Shown here: in pieces, positions 1 through 7,275 of the stretch | Numbering within the stretch: position 1 is the stretch's first letter | How the letters are laid out: every line of letters starts with the position of its first letter | NCBI RefSeq assembly: GCF_001949145.1 | Contig: NW_019091582.1 | Coordinates: forward strand, 352,596 to 363,725 | Length of the DNA: 11,130 nt | Direction of reading: 5' to 3' | DNA from: Acanthaster planci | Taxonomy: Eukaryota > Echinodermata > Asteroidea > Valvatida > Acanthasteridae | The notes under the pieces: generated by a model | Database searches by the model: none | What the model was told of the DNA's origin: nothing | What the model saw: only the letters and a program-made list of their open reading frames with translations | Made by a program: the position numbers and the translations under genes

Positions 1-30
1 TAACTAATGGTTGAAGACAAAAACTTTGCT

Positions 31-230
31 CATTCATAATTACCCCTTGAGAATTTTTTTCCTCAAACAAACCCTTTAAAACAGATGGCAACCAAGAAAT
101 GGTTGGAGCTCATGGTCAGGTAACAACAGCTGTGTCCATTCATTATTACATCGATCCCCTGAGCTACTTTTTAAAAACAAAACTTCTAAAATGGATGGAA
201 CCAAGGAAAAGTTGGAGCTATTGGTTAGCC
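31..230. repeat. Diverged tandem duplication, about 106-bp offset
   Basis: Two copies begin with CATTCATAATTAC (31) and CATTCATTATTAC (137). Both run through a T- and A-rich middle to a shared block: ATGGCAACCAAG with TTGGAGCTCATGGT in copy 1, ATGGAACCAAGG with TTGGAGCTATTGGT in copy 2. Spacing is maintained apart from small indels, and identity judged by eye is about 70 percent. It could be an old local duplication or two units of a longer satellite that continues to the left. No coding role is evident. Confidence 0.55.
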
Positions 231-974
231 ACATGTAGGAGCACACACATGTTCAGTATGAACACAGCCAGGGTTTGGTCTGCCCGCAGCCAAGTACAAC
301 AATCGAGATGGAAATGGGTCTTTTTGGAGGCAGACATCCACAGCCTCTATCAGTATATGCTGTCCTTGCAAAATGGGCGCTGTTTCTGCTAGATCACAGA
401 CCAGATCAGTCCCTGATATTCTGGAAATGGCCATGCATCGGAAATGCATGGATGCATATTTGAGTTTGTACAATTAGGATTCTTCTGTCTTTTCATGACC
501 AGATCTTGTTTTGAGTTTGCTAGGGGTAACGTTGCCCATACATGTACATAGCCGTGTAGAAAAGTCATCTTTCCATAGTGTTAGTGTAATACGATGGAAC
601 AATTATTTTGGAGTTCACACGAACCATGCATCTTTATCCATTTATGTTGTACACACCTACATTCAAAATACACTCCAAGACCCAGTTTTTCCTTGCGATG
701 TGCATCGACCACTGCTGTGAATTCTGTACAACATTGGATTTTTCACTAAAAATTTGCGTCAGTAAAACCATCAGTTTTGGTCGAGTGAAAACAACCACTG
801 TCAGAGTCTCTGCCAGCAATTTCTTAAACTTCACTTCTCAGCACACTGTGAATACGAGTGTAGCATGTGCATACTGAACTACAGAGCATATGGCAAAAGT
901 GTGTATGTAACAATGTGTACTCTGTGAAGGTGAAGGTACTCTGTAGGTACATGTACTTTGGGCTTTTTTTTTTA

Positions 975-1019
975 TTGATATGACAAACCATATCAAAGAT
1001 CAAAATGTCAACTTTGATC
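975..1019. repeat. Two adjacent perfect hairpins
   Basis: The first stem is TTGATATG (975-982) with CATATCAA (989-996) and a 6-nt loop. The second is GATCAAA (998-1004) with TTTGATC (1013-1019) and an 8-nt loop. They sit one base apart, about 55 bp left of the 1076-1320 fold-back element. A T-run precedes them. The function is unknown; they may be chance structures in AT-rich DNA. Confidence 0.5.
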
Positions 1020-1075
1020 ATGTGCCTCCAGTGAATTACATGTACATGTATAGTGTGTAAGGTACCAGACACGCA

Positions 1076-1320
1076 GGGGCCAATTTCATAGAGCTGCTTA
1101 AGCACAACATTTGCTTAATCGTAAAAAAACCTTACTTGATAAATAAGGTTACCAGCCAAAATTCCATGTGATATATATTGTTTTGGAATGGTATTCACCT
1201 GTCTTTTGGTTAGCATGACATTCACATAGATTTTGAGCTGGTAGCCTTTGGGTTTTTGAAGGCAAGGTTTTTTGCCCTTGAGCAAATTTTGTGCTTAAGC
1301 AGCTCTATGAAATTGGCCCC
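1076..1320. mobile_element. Fold-back MITE-like element, 245 bp
   Basis: The ends are inverted copies of each other: 1076-1115 and the reverse complement of 1281-1320 match at 39 of 40 positions, starting GGGGCCAATTTCATAGAGC. The pairing continues inward. For example AAGGTTACCAGC near 1146 matches the reverse complement of a segment near 1240, so most of the element is one imperfect palindrome around a loop near 1175. There is no coding capacity, so any movement would rely on a transposase supplied elsewhere. No clear target-site duplication is visible. I recall similar termini as dispersed repeats in echinoderm genomes, but the family name is not known to me. Confidence 0.85.
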
Positions 1321-1369
1321 AGCTGCATGTGAACTGATTCAACTTCAGCAGTTTCAAAGACTGGAGGAA

Positions 1370-1569
1370 GCACAGGTGCTCCTCTGGAGGACGCACAGGT
1401 GCTCCTCTGGAGGACGCACAGGTGCTCCTCTGGAGGACGCACAGGTGCTCCTCTGGAGGACGCACAGGTGCTCCTCTGGAGGACGCACAGGTGCTCCTCT
1501 GGAGGAAGCACAGGTGCTCCTCTGGAGGACGCACAGGTGCTCCTCTGGAGGACGCACAGGTGCTCCTCC
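1370..1569. repeat. Minisatellite, 23-bp unit, nine copies
   Basis: The block GCACAGGTGCTCCTC recurs exactly every 23 bp, at 1370, 1393, 1416, 1439, 1462, 1485, 1508, 1531 and 1554. The last copy is cut short. Units are almost identical; the only variation seen is GAAGCAC before copies 1 and 7 in place of GACGCAC before the rest. Each unit contains two small inverted repeats (GCAC-AG-GTGC and CCTC-TG-GAGG) and one E-box hexamer, CAGGTG. Because 23 is not a multiple of three and the unit has no stop codon on either strand, all six frames stay open. The long ORFs here are therefore artefacts of the repeat. It starts 50 bp right of the 1076-1320 element. Confidence 0.95.
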
Positions 1570-2546
1570 AATCACTAGCAAAGTTACAGTCTCTTGCCTA
1601 ACTGCATACACACATGTCCCCAATGTGAAAACCAGGTGACTTTCGGGTGACAGCACAACTAGGTAGCAATTGAAAGTTTGCATGGTGGATCCACAATGAG
1701 GTAGAGGGTTTAGCGGAGACACCGTGTGGATGATCTCTTTTTTGAGTACATGTATTTTCAAAAGAACCAGTACTCCATGTTTCAGAAGGGAATCCAGCAG
1801 TCTCTTGACAACGGACAGAGCACCCACTGTCCAAAACTTAGTTCTTTTTCAGTACCACACATACTCACAAAAGAGATCGTCCGCATGTTGTCTCCACAAA
1901 CCCCCTTACAAGTTGTACAACTTTAGTTATATCGTCTAAATATCAACAGAGTAGTTTTTATGTACGATATCTTACAGAAATTCACTTGTACTGTACATAA
2001 TTCAGTTCCTAGTACATGTATTTGTATCATCAACTTTGCTTTTCTGTCATCTTTCTTGTTCTCTTGCCGTTGAGAAACTGTAGATCATGTACAATGTTCA
2101 CAGGTAGCAGAAACATGAAATGGACTTTTAGCATTAAAACGACATATCTACGGAGAGCAGTTCTTGATTTCAGTTTCCAAAGGGGCAGTTTTTTAAGCAT
2201 TGTTACCTTCTATCTGTACGCTTCATTTCAGCTCATTTCAGTCACTGAAATAAATTTTGCTCTTTGACTCAAAACACACGAAGCGTTGTGTACCCGTCCA
2301 CCCTGTTCACACCGAGACCATTTCACTTTCCATTCAATATGATTTTTTATTACATCCTACGGATCAGGGTGAAAAATTAATCATCAGTGAAGTTTGCAAG
2401 TTCTTGGACAATGGACAAAGGCAGGGATGTTTAAACAGTAAATTAAACTTTTGCTGGACATTTATCACATTAAACATAAATTCCCACCCCTACCGGTACA
2501 AATGACCTAGAATATAGGAACTGATCTCTACCCCTACATAATCCAG
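1570..2546. other. Unassigned stretch, no gene seen
   Basis: All frames are broken at short intervals, with the longest runs about 80 codons. Translations show no recognisable domain or consistent splice-site pattern. TACATGTA occurs at 1747 and 2013. No tandem array or long inverted repeat was found by eye. Confidence 0.55.
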
Positions 2547-2894
2547 CTAGGCTATGCACTCCAATCTTTGGGGCACTGTTGCAATTAACATGATTAAGGC
2601 AGCCGCAAGTGTCATCGGGAGTTGCTCCAGGAGGAGGCACTGTTCTTTGGTTCCAGTGTTGTAGTCGAGACCACTTAGGACCTTCACAAGACTACCAGCA
2701 CAAGACCTCCAGTCTGAATTGAAGTCACAAGCTACATGTATTCCAATGGACTGCAACAAAAGCATTCCTTTGTCATCGTTCACCCTGTTACTTGTGACTG
2801 GTCTGGTGTCTGGTCTTGTGTCTGGTATTGTGATGGTCTCGACTGCAACACTGTTTAGTTCGTGGTAGAGAGGTGAATGTACTGATACAGGCAA
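2547..2894 (-). CDS. Possible coding segment, unknown product
   Basis: This is a 115-codon open frame on the minus strand, ending in TAG at 2547-2549. I do not recognise the product. The translation has a run of Asp, Thr, Pro and Arg residues near positions 24-32, then a leucine-rich C-terminal half with a hydrophobic stretch around residues 93-107. It is one of the longest open frames here not explained by a repeat, and its base composition is less AT-rich than its surroundings. The ATG at 2892-2894 may not be a real start: in minus-strand sense a CAG after a pyrimidine-rich patch (about 2838-2880) could be a splice acceptor, making this an internal or terminal exon. A 19-bp inverted repeat (2654-2672 with 2835-2853, one mismatch) lies inside it and argues for repeat-derived DNA. 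Confidence is low. Confidence 0.22.
   Translation of the reverse strand: MPVSVHSPLYHELNSVAVETITIPDTRPDTRPVTSNRVNDDKGMLLLQSIGIHVACDFNSDWRSCAGSLVKVLSGLDYNTGTKEQCLLLEQLPMTLAAALIMLIATVPQRLECIA
2654..2853. repeat. Short inverted repeat pair, 19 bp
   Basis: CAGTGTTGTAGTCGAGACC at 2654-2672 is the reverse complement, with one mismatch, of 2835-2853. The arms are separated by about 160 bp and both lie in the possible minus-strand coding segment. The right arm is next to a short direct repeat of GTCTGGT-like units (about 2800-2826). It may be the remnant of another fold-back element. Confidence 0.6.
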
Positions 2895-3021
2895 TCATCA
2901 TCAATCATTTATCATTATCCCTGCACACTGGGCTCATGACATCTAAACATTCCTGAAACCACCTCAGCTCCTGGAGGAGTGCGTACAGTACTTACTAGCC
3001 TGATGCTGCCTTATAACGTGC

Positions 3022-3381
3022 AATAAGCCTTTTGCGAGTTAACTTTGACCCAAATCTGGTACACTGAGTTCTTTAAATTCACGTGAACATAACTTGAATT
3101 CTTTTTACTAAAACCACTGTTGCTATACCTCGTGATTCGACGCAAGCTTTTGCTTAGTTACATAAGAGATGCCTTGCAACAATACACTGTTCTCAATGGA
3201 TAAGGAGGGCATAAAGGAACCAGTCCATTCTAGAGTTGGTGGTCGCTATGCAAAAGCTTGCCCCGAATCATGAGGTATAGCAACAGTTTCTTTAGTCTGG
3301 GGAATTCAAATTGTTATGTTTATGTGCAGTCAGATAACAGTCCACCAGATTTTATTTAATTTAACTCGCAAATGGCTTATT
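3022..3381. mobile_element. Fold-back MITE-like element, copy 1
   Basis: The left end AATAAGCCTTTTGCGAGTT (3022-3040) matches the reverse complement of 3363-3381. The arms continue pairing for roughly 145 bp, including GTTGCTATACCTCGTGATTC on the left and its inverted partner GAATCATGAGGTATAGCAAC on the right. The loop (about 3165-3240) is not palindromic. The element is 360 bp with no coding capacity. A second copy lies at 3698-4020 in the same orientation. No target-site duplication is clear. Confidence 0.85.
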
Positions 3382-3530
3382 GGCTACTCCTGGGTGGAGA
3401 GAGACACGTACATGTAGAGGTGAAGTGACTTGCTTAAGATCAGAACATGCTGCCGCCATCTGGATTCAAACCCCCGACCCCATGCTCAGTAGCTACAAAT
3501 TCCAACTACTCGGCCACCTGCCCAGGTACT
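3382..3530 (-). mobile_element. tRNA-derived SINE, minus strand
   Basis: Read on the minus strand, this carries a pol III A-box-like block, TGGCCGAGTAGTTGG (3502-3516), and a B-box-like block, GGGTTTGAATCC (3462-3473). Their spacing is that expected for a tRNA promoter. Downstream follow AAGCAAGTCACTTCACCTC and CTCTCTCCACCCAGGAGTA, which resemble the body of SINEs that I recall from marine deuterostomes. The 3' end abuts copy 1 of the fold-back element. No poly-A tail or simple-repeat tail is visible, so the 3' end may be truncated or overwritten. The head resembles Leu/Ser tRNAs in its A box, but no complete cloverleaf was identified, so it is not called a tRNA gene. Confidence 0.75.
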
Positions 3531-3589
3531 TAGCAGTAGCAGGCAGAAAATCATCAACAAAGGAACTTTTAAGAAGACGGGCAATTGAT

Positions 3590-3640
3590 GTTTCCCGGTT
3601 TCTGTTCCCTACTTTTTCCTTTTCCCCTCTTTTTTTTCAG
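3590..3640 (+). other. Long polypyrimidine tract ending in CAG, splice-acceptor-like
   Basis: A nearly pure pyrimidine run (about 3598-3638) ends in CAG at 3638-3640, the textbook form of a 3' splice site. The frame downstream stays open for about 90 codons into fold-back copy 2, then meets a stop at 3905-3907. Use of this site is unproven; it could equally be a simple-sequence tract. Confidence 0.3.
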
Positions 3641-3697
3641 GTTTTTTATTCTGGGCGATCCCCGGGCAGAGATTTGCATAAAAAAGCACAAACTTCC

Positions 3698-4020
3698 AAT
3701 CAGCCTTTTGCAAGTCCACAATTTGAATTCTCCAGACTGAAGACTGTTGCTATACCTCGTGATTCGGGGCAAGATTTGCTTAAGTTGCATAAGAGACGCC
3801 TTGCAACAATGCACTGTTCTCACTGGATAAGAAGGGCACAAAGGAACCAGTCCATTCCAGAGATGGTGGTCGCCATGCAAAAACCTGCCCTGAATCACGA
3901 GGTATAGCAACAGTGCCTTTTATCCGGGGAATTCAAATTTTATGTTTATGTGCAATCAGAAATTGAACTCAGTGTACCGGTACCAGATTTTATTCAAATT
4001 TCACTTGCAAAAGGCTTATT
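3698..4020. mobile_element. Fold-back MITE-like element, copy 2
   Basis: This is a second copy of the 3022-3381 family, in the same orientation. The ends are AATCAGCCTTTTGCAAGT (3698-3715) and the inverted partner at 4002-4020. The central block (about 3754-3915) matches copy 1 at roughly nine of ten positions. Copy 2 is 323 bp because its left arm lacks about 50-60 bp that copy 1 and copy 2's own right arm retain, including the CTGGTACACTGAGTT segment. It is therefore an internally deleted copy. The differences are scattered, so the two are separate old insertions or an old duplication. Confidence 0.85.
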
Positions 4021-5018
4021 CTCAGGCCACGACCCTGTATGTACTGGTACAGTAGCTCCACTGAATGGTGTGACTGTTGGATCCCCTGCTGGTTGGCAGG
4101 CTGGGGCAGGTGTTTACTTCACACCAATCCAAGGCTCAATCAGTGATTCATCATTGGTTCACTGGCAACAGAATCCACTTAATTTAATAGATGGAGCGAG
4201 CCAACATTGGGTAAATTATTGTGAAACATTCACGCCCTTTGACTCGGGGGCAGTTCGGCCTTGGGGATGGTCGACTTGAGGGCCTCTTACTTTGAATGCA
4301 AAAACAGGTGGGTGCCAACTTGTACCCGAGGGAGAGAGTAACACATGTGGGCTGATACACATGTAACTGATTGAAATGATTGAATGTACATTTACATATA
4401 TATTCACAAGCAAAACATCCTTTTTTTCATGAAACTATTTCACAGAATCATGCAAAGCTTCAAATCAACATATATTGGAAACAGCTTGTTTTTTGTCCCT
4501 GTTGCACTCCATAGCCATTTAAGCGAGTGCACCCTGTATGTCAAACGGTTACTTATTCAACGTTCGAATATGGAACAGTTACTTGTTCAACGTTGAATGT
4601 CGAACGTCAAACGAGGAACTAACTTCACATCGGTTAGAATCAGTCTGGTTGCAACTCACGCCATGGCCGTGTCCGAAAAAGGGCTTCCAGAGCTACGGCT
4701 AGGTCAATTGTCTACGCGTCTCCACGCATTCACAATGGATTGAAGACCTAGACCCAGCTCTAGGCAACAGATTCGGATGCTGCCCATGCCAATCGTTCGA
4801 CACCTAAACAGCTAGACCAGCCGGCTGGGTAATGGTGCGACAATAGCGCTGTTTTATATAATCATGGGTTGTAGCTCTATGATATAATAGTGTATTGTGC
4901 ATAATTCGGATTGTACCTGTTCGCTCGATCCTCCTGCACGTGAACAGCGCCCTCTAGCTCGTGGACAACCCCCCCCCAAAAAGCGTACATCCGGGCATTA
5001 TGATCTACCCTCTTAAGG
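4021..5018. other. Unassigned stretch with small inverted repeats
   Basis: No recognised gene. An open frame entering from copy 2 runs to about 4279 without a recognisable domain. At 4530-4600 two diverged ~30-bp units share GTTACTTNTTCAACGTT. At 4689-4761 two 17-bp arms (AGAGCTACGGCTAGGTC and its inverted partner, three mismatches) flank a 39-bp loop with nested pairing. An ATG in strong context (4663) opens only a 26-codon frame into that structure. A C9 run followed by A's sits at 4969-4982. Confidence 0.55.
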
Positions 5019-5301
5019 AATTAAGGGACCAGTCCACGGACGTATATAAAAAAAACCTGGACTTGCAACGCCTTTGTATGAAAAAGAAGCCAACCAGCGG
5101 CCATTTTACCGAGCCGAATACAAAGGCGTGGGTTGGCTCCCTACTATTGACGTCAGGAAGAACAAAGGCGGGCATTACCAGAAAAGCTTTGTATTCGGCT
5201 CGGTAAAATGGCTGCGAGTGGATTCAATGGCTCTATAATCTGATTAAGGGCATTGCGAGTCCAGATTTTATTAAACACGTCCGTGGACCAGTCCACTAAT
5301 T
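5019..5301. mobile_element. Fold-back element with nested inverted repeats, 283 bp
   Basis: The outer arms 5019-5072 and 5249-5301 are inverted copies at roughly 85 percent identity, starting AATTAAGGGACCAGTCCACG. Inside lies a perfect 26-bp inverted pair, 5100-5125 with 5187-5212 (core ACCGAGCCGAATACAAAG). An 11-bp block CGCCTTTGTAT (5069-5079) also pairs with 5118-5128, so alternative folds compete. The central loop holds TGACGTCA (5148-5155), a perfect CRE/ATF palindrome. No coding capacity and no clear target-site duplication. It is unrelated in sequence to the other fold-back elements here. Confidence 0.85.
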
Positions 5302-7112
5302 CAAGCCCCATTGAAAACAGTGTAAAATCAGCACCGTTCAGGGCCCAATAGCATGCACGCCAACATCCCTGNATTATTCCCACAAAACAAAATCACCCCC
5401 CCCCCAAAAAGTGATTTTTCCGAAGTCTGATTGCAGCCATTTTTCAACTGGCAACCCTAAACTTTCTGGGCATTTAGGACCATTATTCAACCGTAGTTTT
5501 TAGCCCTTCTGCTCTCATATGAAAGCTCAAAGACCCAGGGAGTTGATCCCGGCAACGATTTACACAATCTCATCATTTTGAGGGGGGGGGGGCAAACAAT
5601 CTCCTTTTTCTAAAGATACTGCGGGGGGCACTTTTAATGCTAATGAGCTGGCCAGGAACTCTCACTTTAATTAGTGGTTTGCACCCGTAGGCCTATACAC
5701 GTACTGTAAATGCACAGCTTCGCTGCTTTATGCGCTTGCAGTGACTTAGGATATCTAAGGATCCCAGGGATTTTGAATTTGGGATTTTCCTGTAAACAGA
5801 AGGAAGACCTATGTTTCAACTTTTGGCTTCCCTTAGGTAGATGACTATGGCATCATGTTCAATAACTGTAGAATTTTTGTGAAAAGAGGGTATTGTTTTG
5901 AGTTTTGTGGGCGGAAACTGTGAGTGCTTCAACACATGACACATGGTGGAGTCAAATTTGTATGGCTGGTCCATCAGTTTTTTCACAACTAATAATTTGA
6001 CATTTCAATAAAGAGGGGGTCTGCGAGGTTCAGTCAGCATTACCGTTGGTTTGGGAGGAAAATGACGAGCTTTTCACAGATTAATACAGCTTTTCCAAAT
6101 GTACCTTTGTGTCTCAAGTGTTCTAATTTCGACTTTTGTTTTGCTATCTCCAAATTGTCTTTTGGTTTTCACGCCAATGAATATTTCTATATTGAATTGA
6201 CTGCCAAAATAATTATGTAACCTTGAAGTGTTACACAGCGCGACTTAATCTCCGACAGATATCAATCAACTCTTTTAAACATTATTGTTGGTGCCTGCTA
6301 TTCACCTTAAGCTCAATGGCCAAGATGGATAGCTACAGTGTGCATGTTGGCGATGTTGAAAAGAAGCAACATACCATTGTGTATATACCCCCCCCCAAAA
6401 GAAATCTTTGACCGACTGTCACGATCGTGCTGGGCCTATGATATGTTGTGATGGTAATGAATGCATACCTACTCAAGATAAACAAGTCAAGCATGCAGCG
6501 TGGTTGGAGCTGCCGGTTGGAATACATGTATATGCGATCACCGTGGTCAAGGCGGTCCACACGTGGTGGTATTGTTTACATTAACGTGGGTGAAAAGGGT
6601 CTATAGAGGTGCTGCATGGCAGCCACCTTTCAGATAATTGCCTTTGTCGCGGAGGGATAGTACAAAATGTCTACTCATGTGTATCCCTGTGGAACGAAAG
6701 CTCTTACCGAAAAATGGCCGCCATGTAGGACCTCTTATATAAAATATAGAGTAACCGGACAAGCTAGTCTATTGATCACACTGTAGGTGGATACCTTTTG
6801 AAAAGATCTCTTACGTAATAACAGAATGAGAAACTGATTGAAGCACGTCACCAAGGCTCCTTTGTTCAGCGTACATGTTGGACTGATCGAGCCTTTTCGT
6901 TGGTTCTATGTGTCCTTGATGACTGGAGTGGATCTGGCCTAGGCCTATAACCCAGTTCGACGTTTCATCACAGAAAAATACTTCAAGAAGTGTGACGACT
7001 GGAAACATATACCGAGGATGCCACGTACTATGTAACTGTGCCATCTCGGTGAAGTGAGGCCAATTGATTTCCTTGGTTCGCTGCCATGCTTTATTAGTCA
7101 AACTCCATTTGA
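5302..7112. other. Unassigned stretch, possibly upstream region of the 7149 gene
   Basis: No gene recognised. It contains the undetermined base at 5372, a C10 run (5396-5405) flanked by AAATCAC and GTGATTT, a G11 run (5582-5592), and a C9 run (6388-6396). A short frame from ATG at 6316 reads through the C9 run and stops near 6408, with no known domain. At 6713-6727 a small palindrome ATGGCCGCCAT lies just before TATATAAAA (6736-6744), which could serve as a TATA box for the gene starting at 7149, about 410 bp downstream. TACATGTA occurs at 6523. The minus-strand open frame 6811-7173 overlaps the candidate first exon and has no recognisable domain. Confidence 0.5.
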
Positions 7113-7148
7113 ATGCGCGTGTACACTGTGATATCGAAGTTACAGAAC

Positions 7149-7275
7149 ATGAAGGGGCGACTGGGGCGTGCATTCGTGGCTCTCTTGGCGGTGTCTTTTC
7201 TGATCTTTCTGGTTGGAAGTGGTCTGCTTGATCTGAACGTGGTCACAGGGCCCGTCTATGGCAGAATTTACGAAG
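7149..7275 (+). CDS. Candidate first coding exon, signal-anchor or signal-peptide protein (5' part)
   Basis: The ATG at 7149 has A at -3 and opens 42 codons plus one base before a good donor, AAG|GTATGT (intron from 7276). The frame would otherwise stop at 7281. The N-terminus is basic (Lys2, Arg4, Arg7), followed by about 19 hydrophobic residues (9-27: FVALLAV then SFLIFLVGSGLL) and then polar sequence ending GRIYE. This is the layout of a type II signal-anchor protein, common among Golgi enzymes, or of a cleaved signal peptide; no enzyme family can be assigned from so short a piece. Third codon positions are 24 of 42 G or C, above the surroundings. An in-frame ATG at 7113, directly after a stop (7110-7112), would add 12 residues but has a poor context (T at -3). 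A possible acceptor (CAG 7143-7145) might also join a 5' leader exon. Confidence is moderate. Confidence 0.45.

Larger units (their letters stand above)
1..1075. other. Non-coding stretch with small repeats, no gene recognised
   Basis: Open frames here are short and have no recognisable domain. The left part holds a diverged tandem duplication (31-230). A perfect 8-bp hairpin lies at 431-451 (CCATGCAT, 5-nt loop, ATGCATGG). Two adjacent perfect hairpins lie at 975-1019. TACATGTA occurs at 539, 948, 1037 and 1043. Positions 920-955 carry a short direct repeat of GTACTCTGT. I see no convincing exon, although an exon without its gene context could be missed. Confidence 0.6.

Noticed and set aside
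225-473. Overlapping open frames on both strands
   Set aside because: No domain and no splice context, and they include the perfect hairpin at 431-451.
1370-1569. CRISPR-like regular repeats
   Set aside because: The units are contiguous with no unique spacers, and the context is eukaryotic. It is a minisatellite.
1256-1827. Long open frames on both strands with Cys/Ser/Gly/Arg-rich repeats
   Set aside because: They are produced by the stop-free 23-bp minisatellite. The same peptide cycle appears in all frames and no flanking domain exists.
1801-2420. Two segments translating to similar DNGQ-containing peptides (near 1808 and 2408)
   Set aside because: The similarity is limited to a few codons and does not extend at the DNA level, so it is probably chance.
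3462-3516. A functional tRNA gene
   Set aside because: A- and B-box-like blocks are present, but no full cloverleaf, acceptor stem or terminator was identified and SINE body sequence follows.
3380-3907. 175-codon plus-strand open frame
   Set aside because: It runs through the SINE and into fold-back copy 2. The translation is transposable-element sequence with no protein family.
3569-3910. 113-codon minus-strand open frame
   Set aside because: It lies mostly inside fold-back copy 2 and the adjacent pyrimidine tract, so it is an incidental open run.
3950-4279. 109-codon plus-strand open frame
   Set aside because: It begins in the fold-back arm and has no recognisable motif, signal or splice context beyond it.
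6811-7173. 120-codon minus-strand open frame
   Set aside because: No recognisable domain. It is antisense to the start of the better-supported exon at 7149 and its leader.
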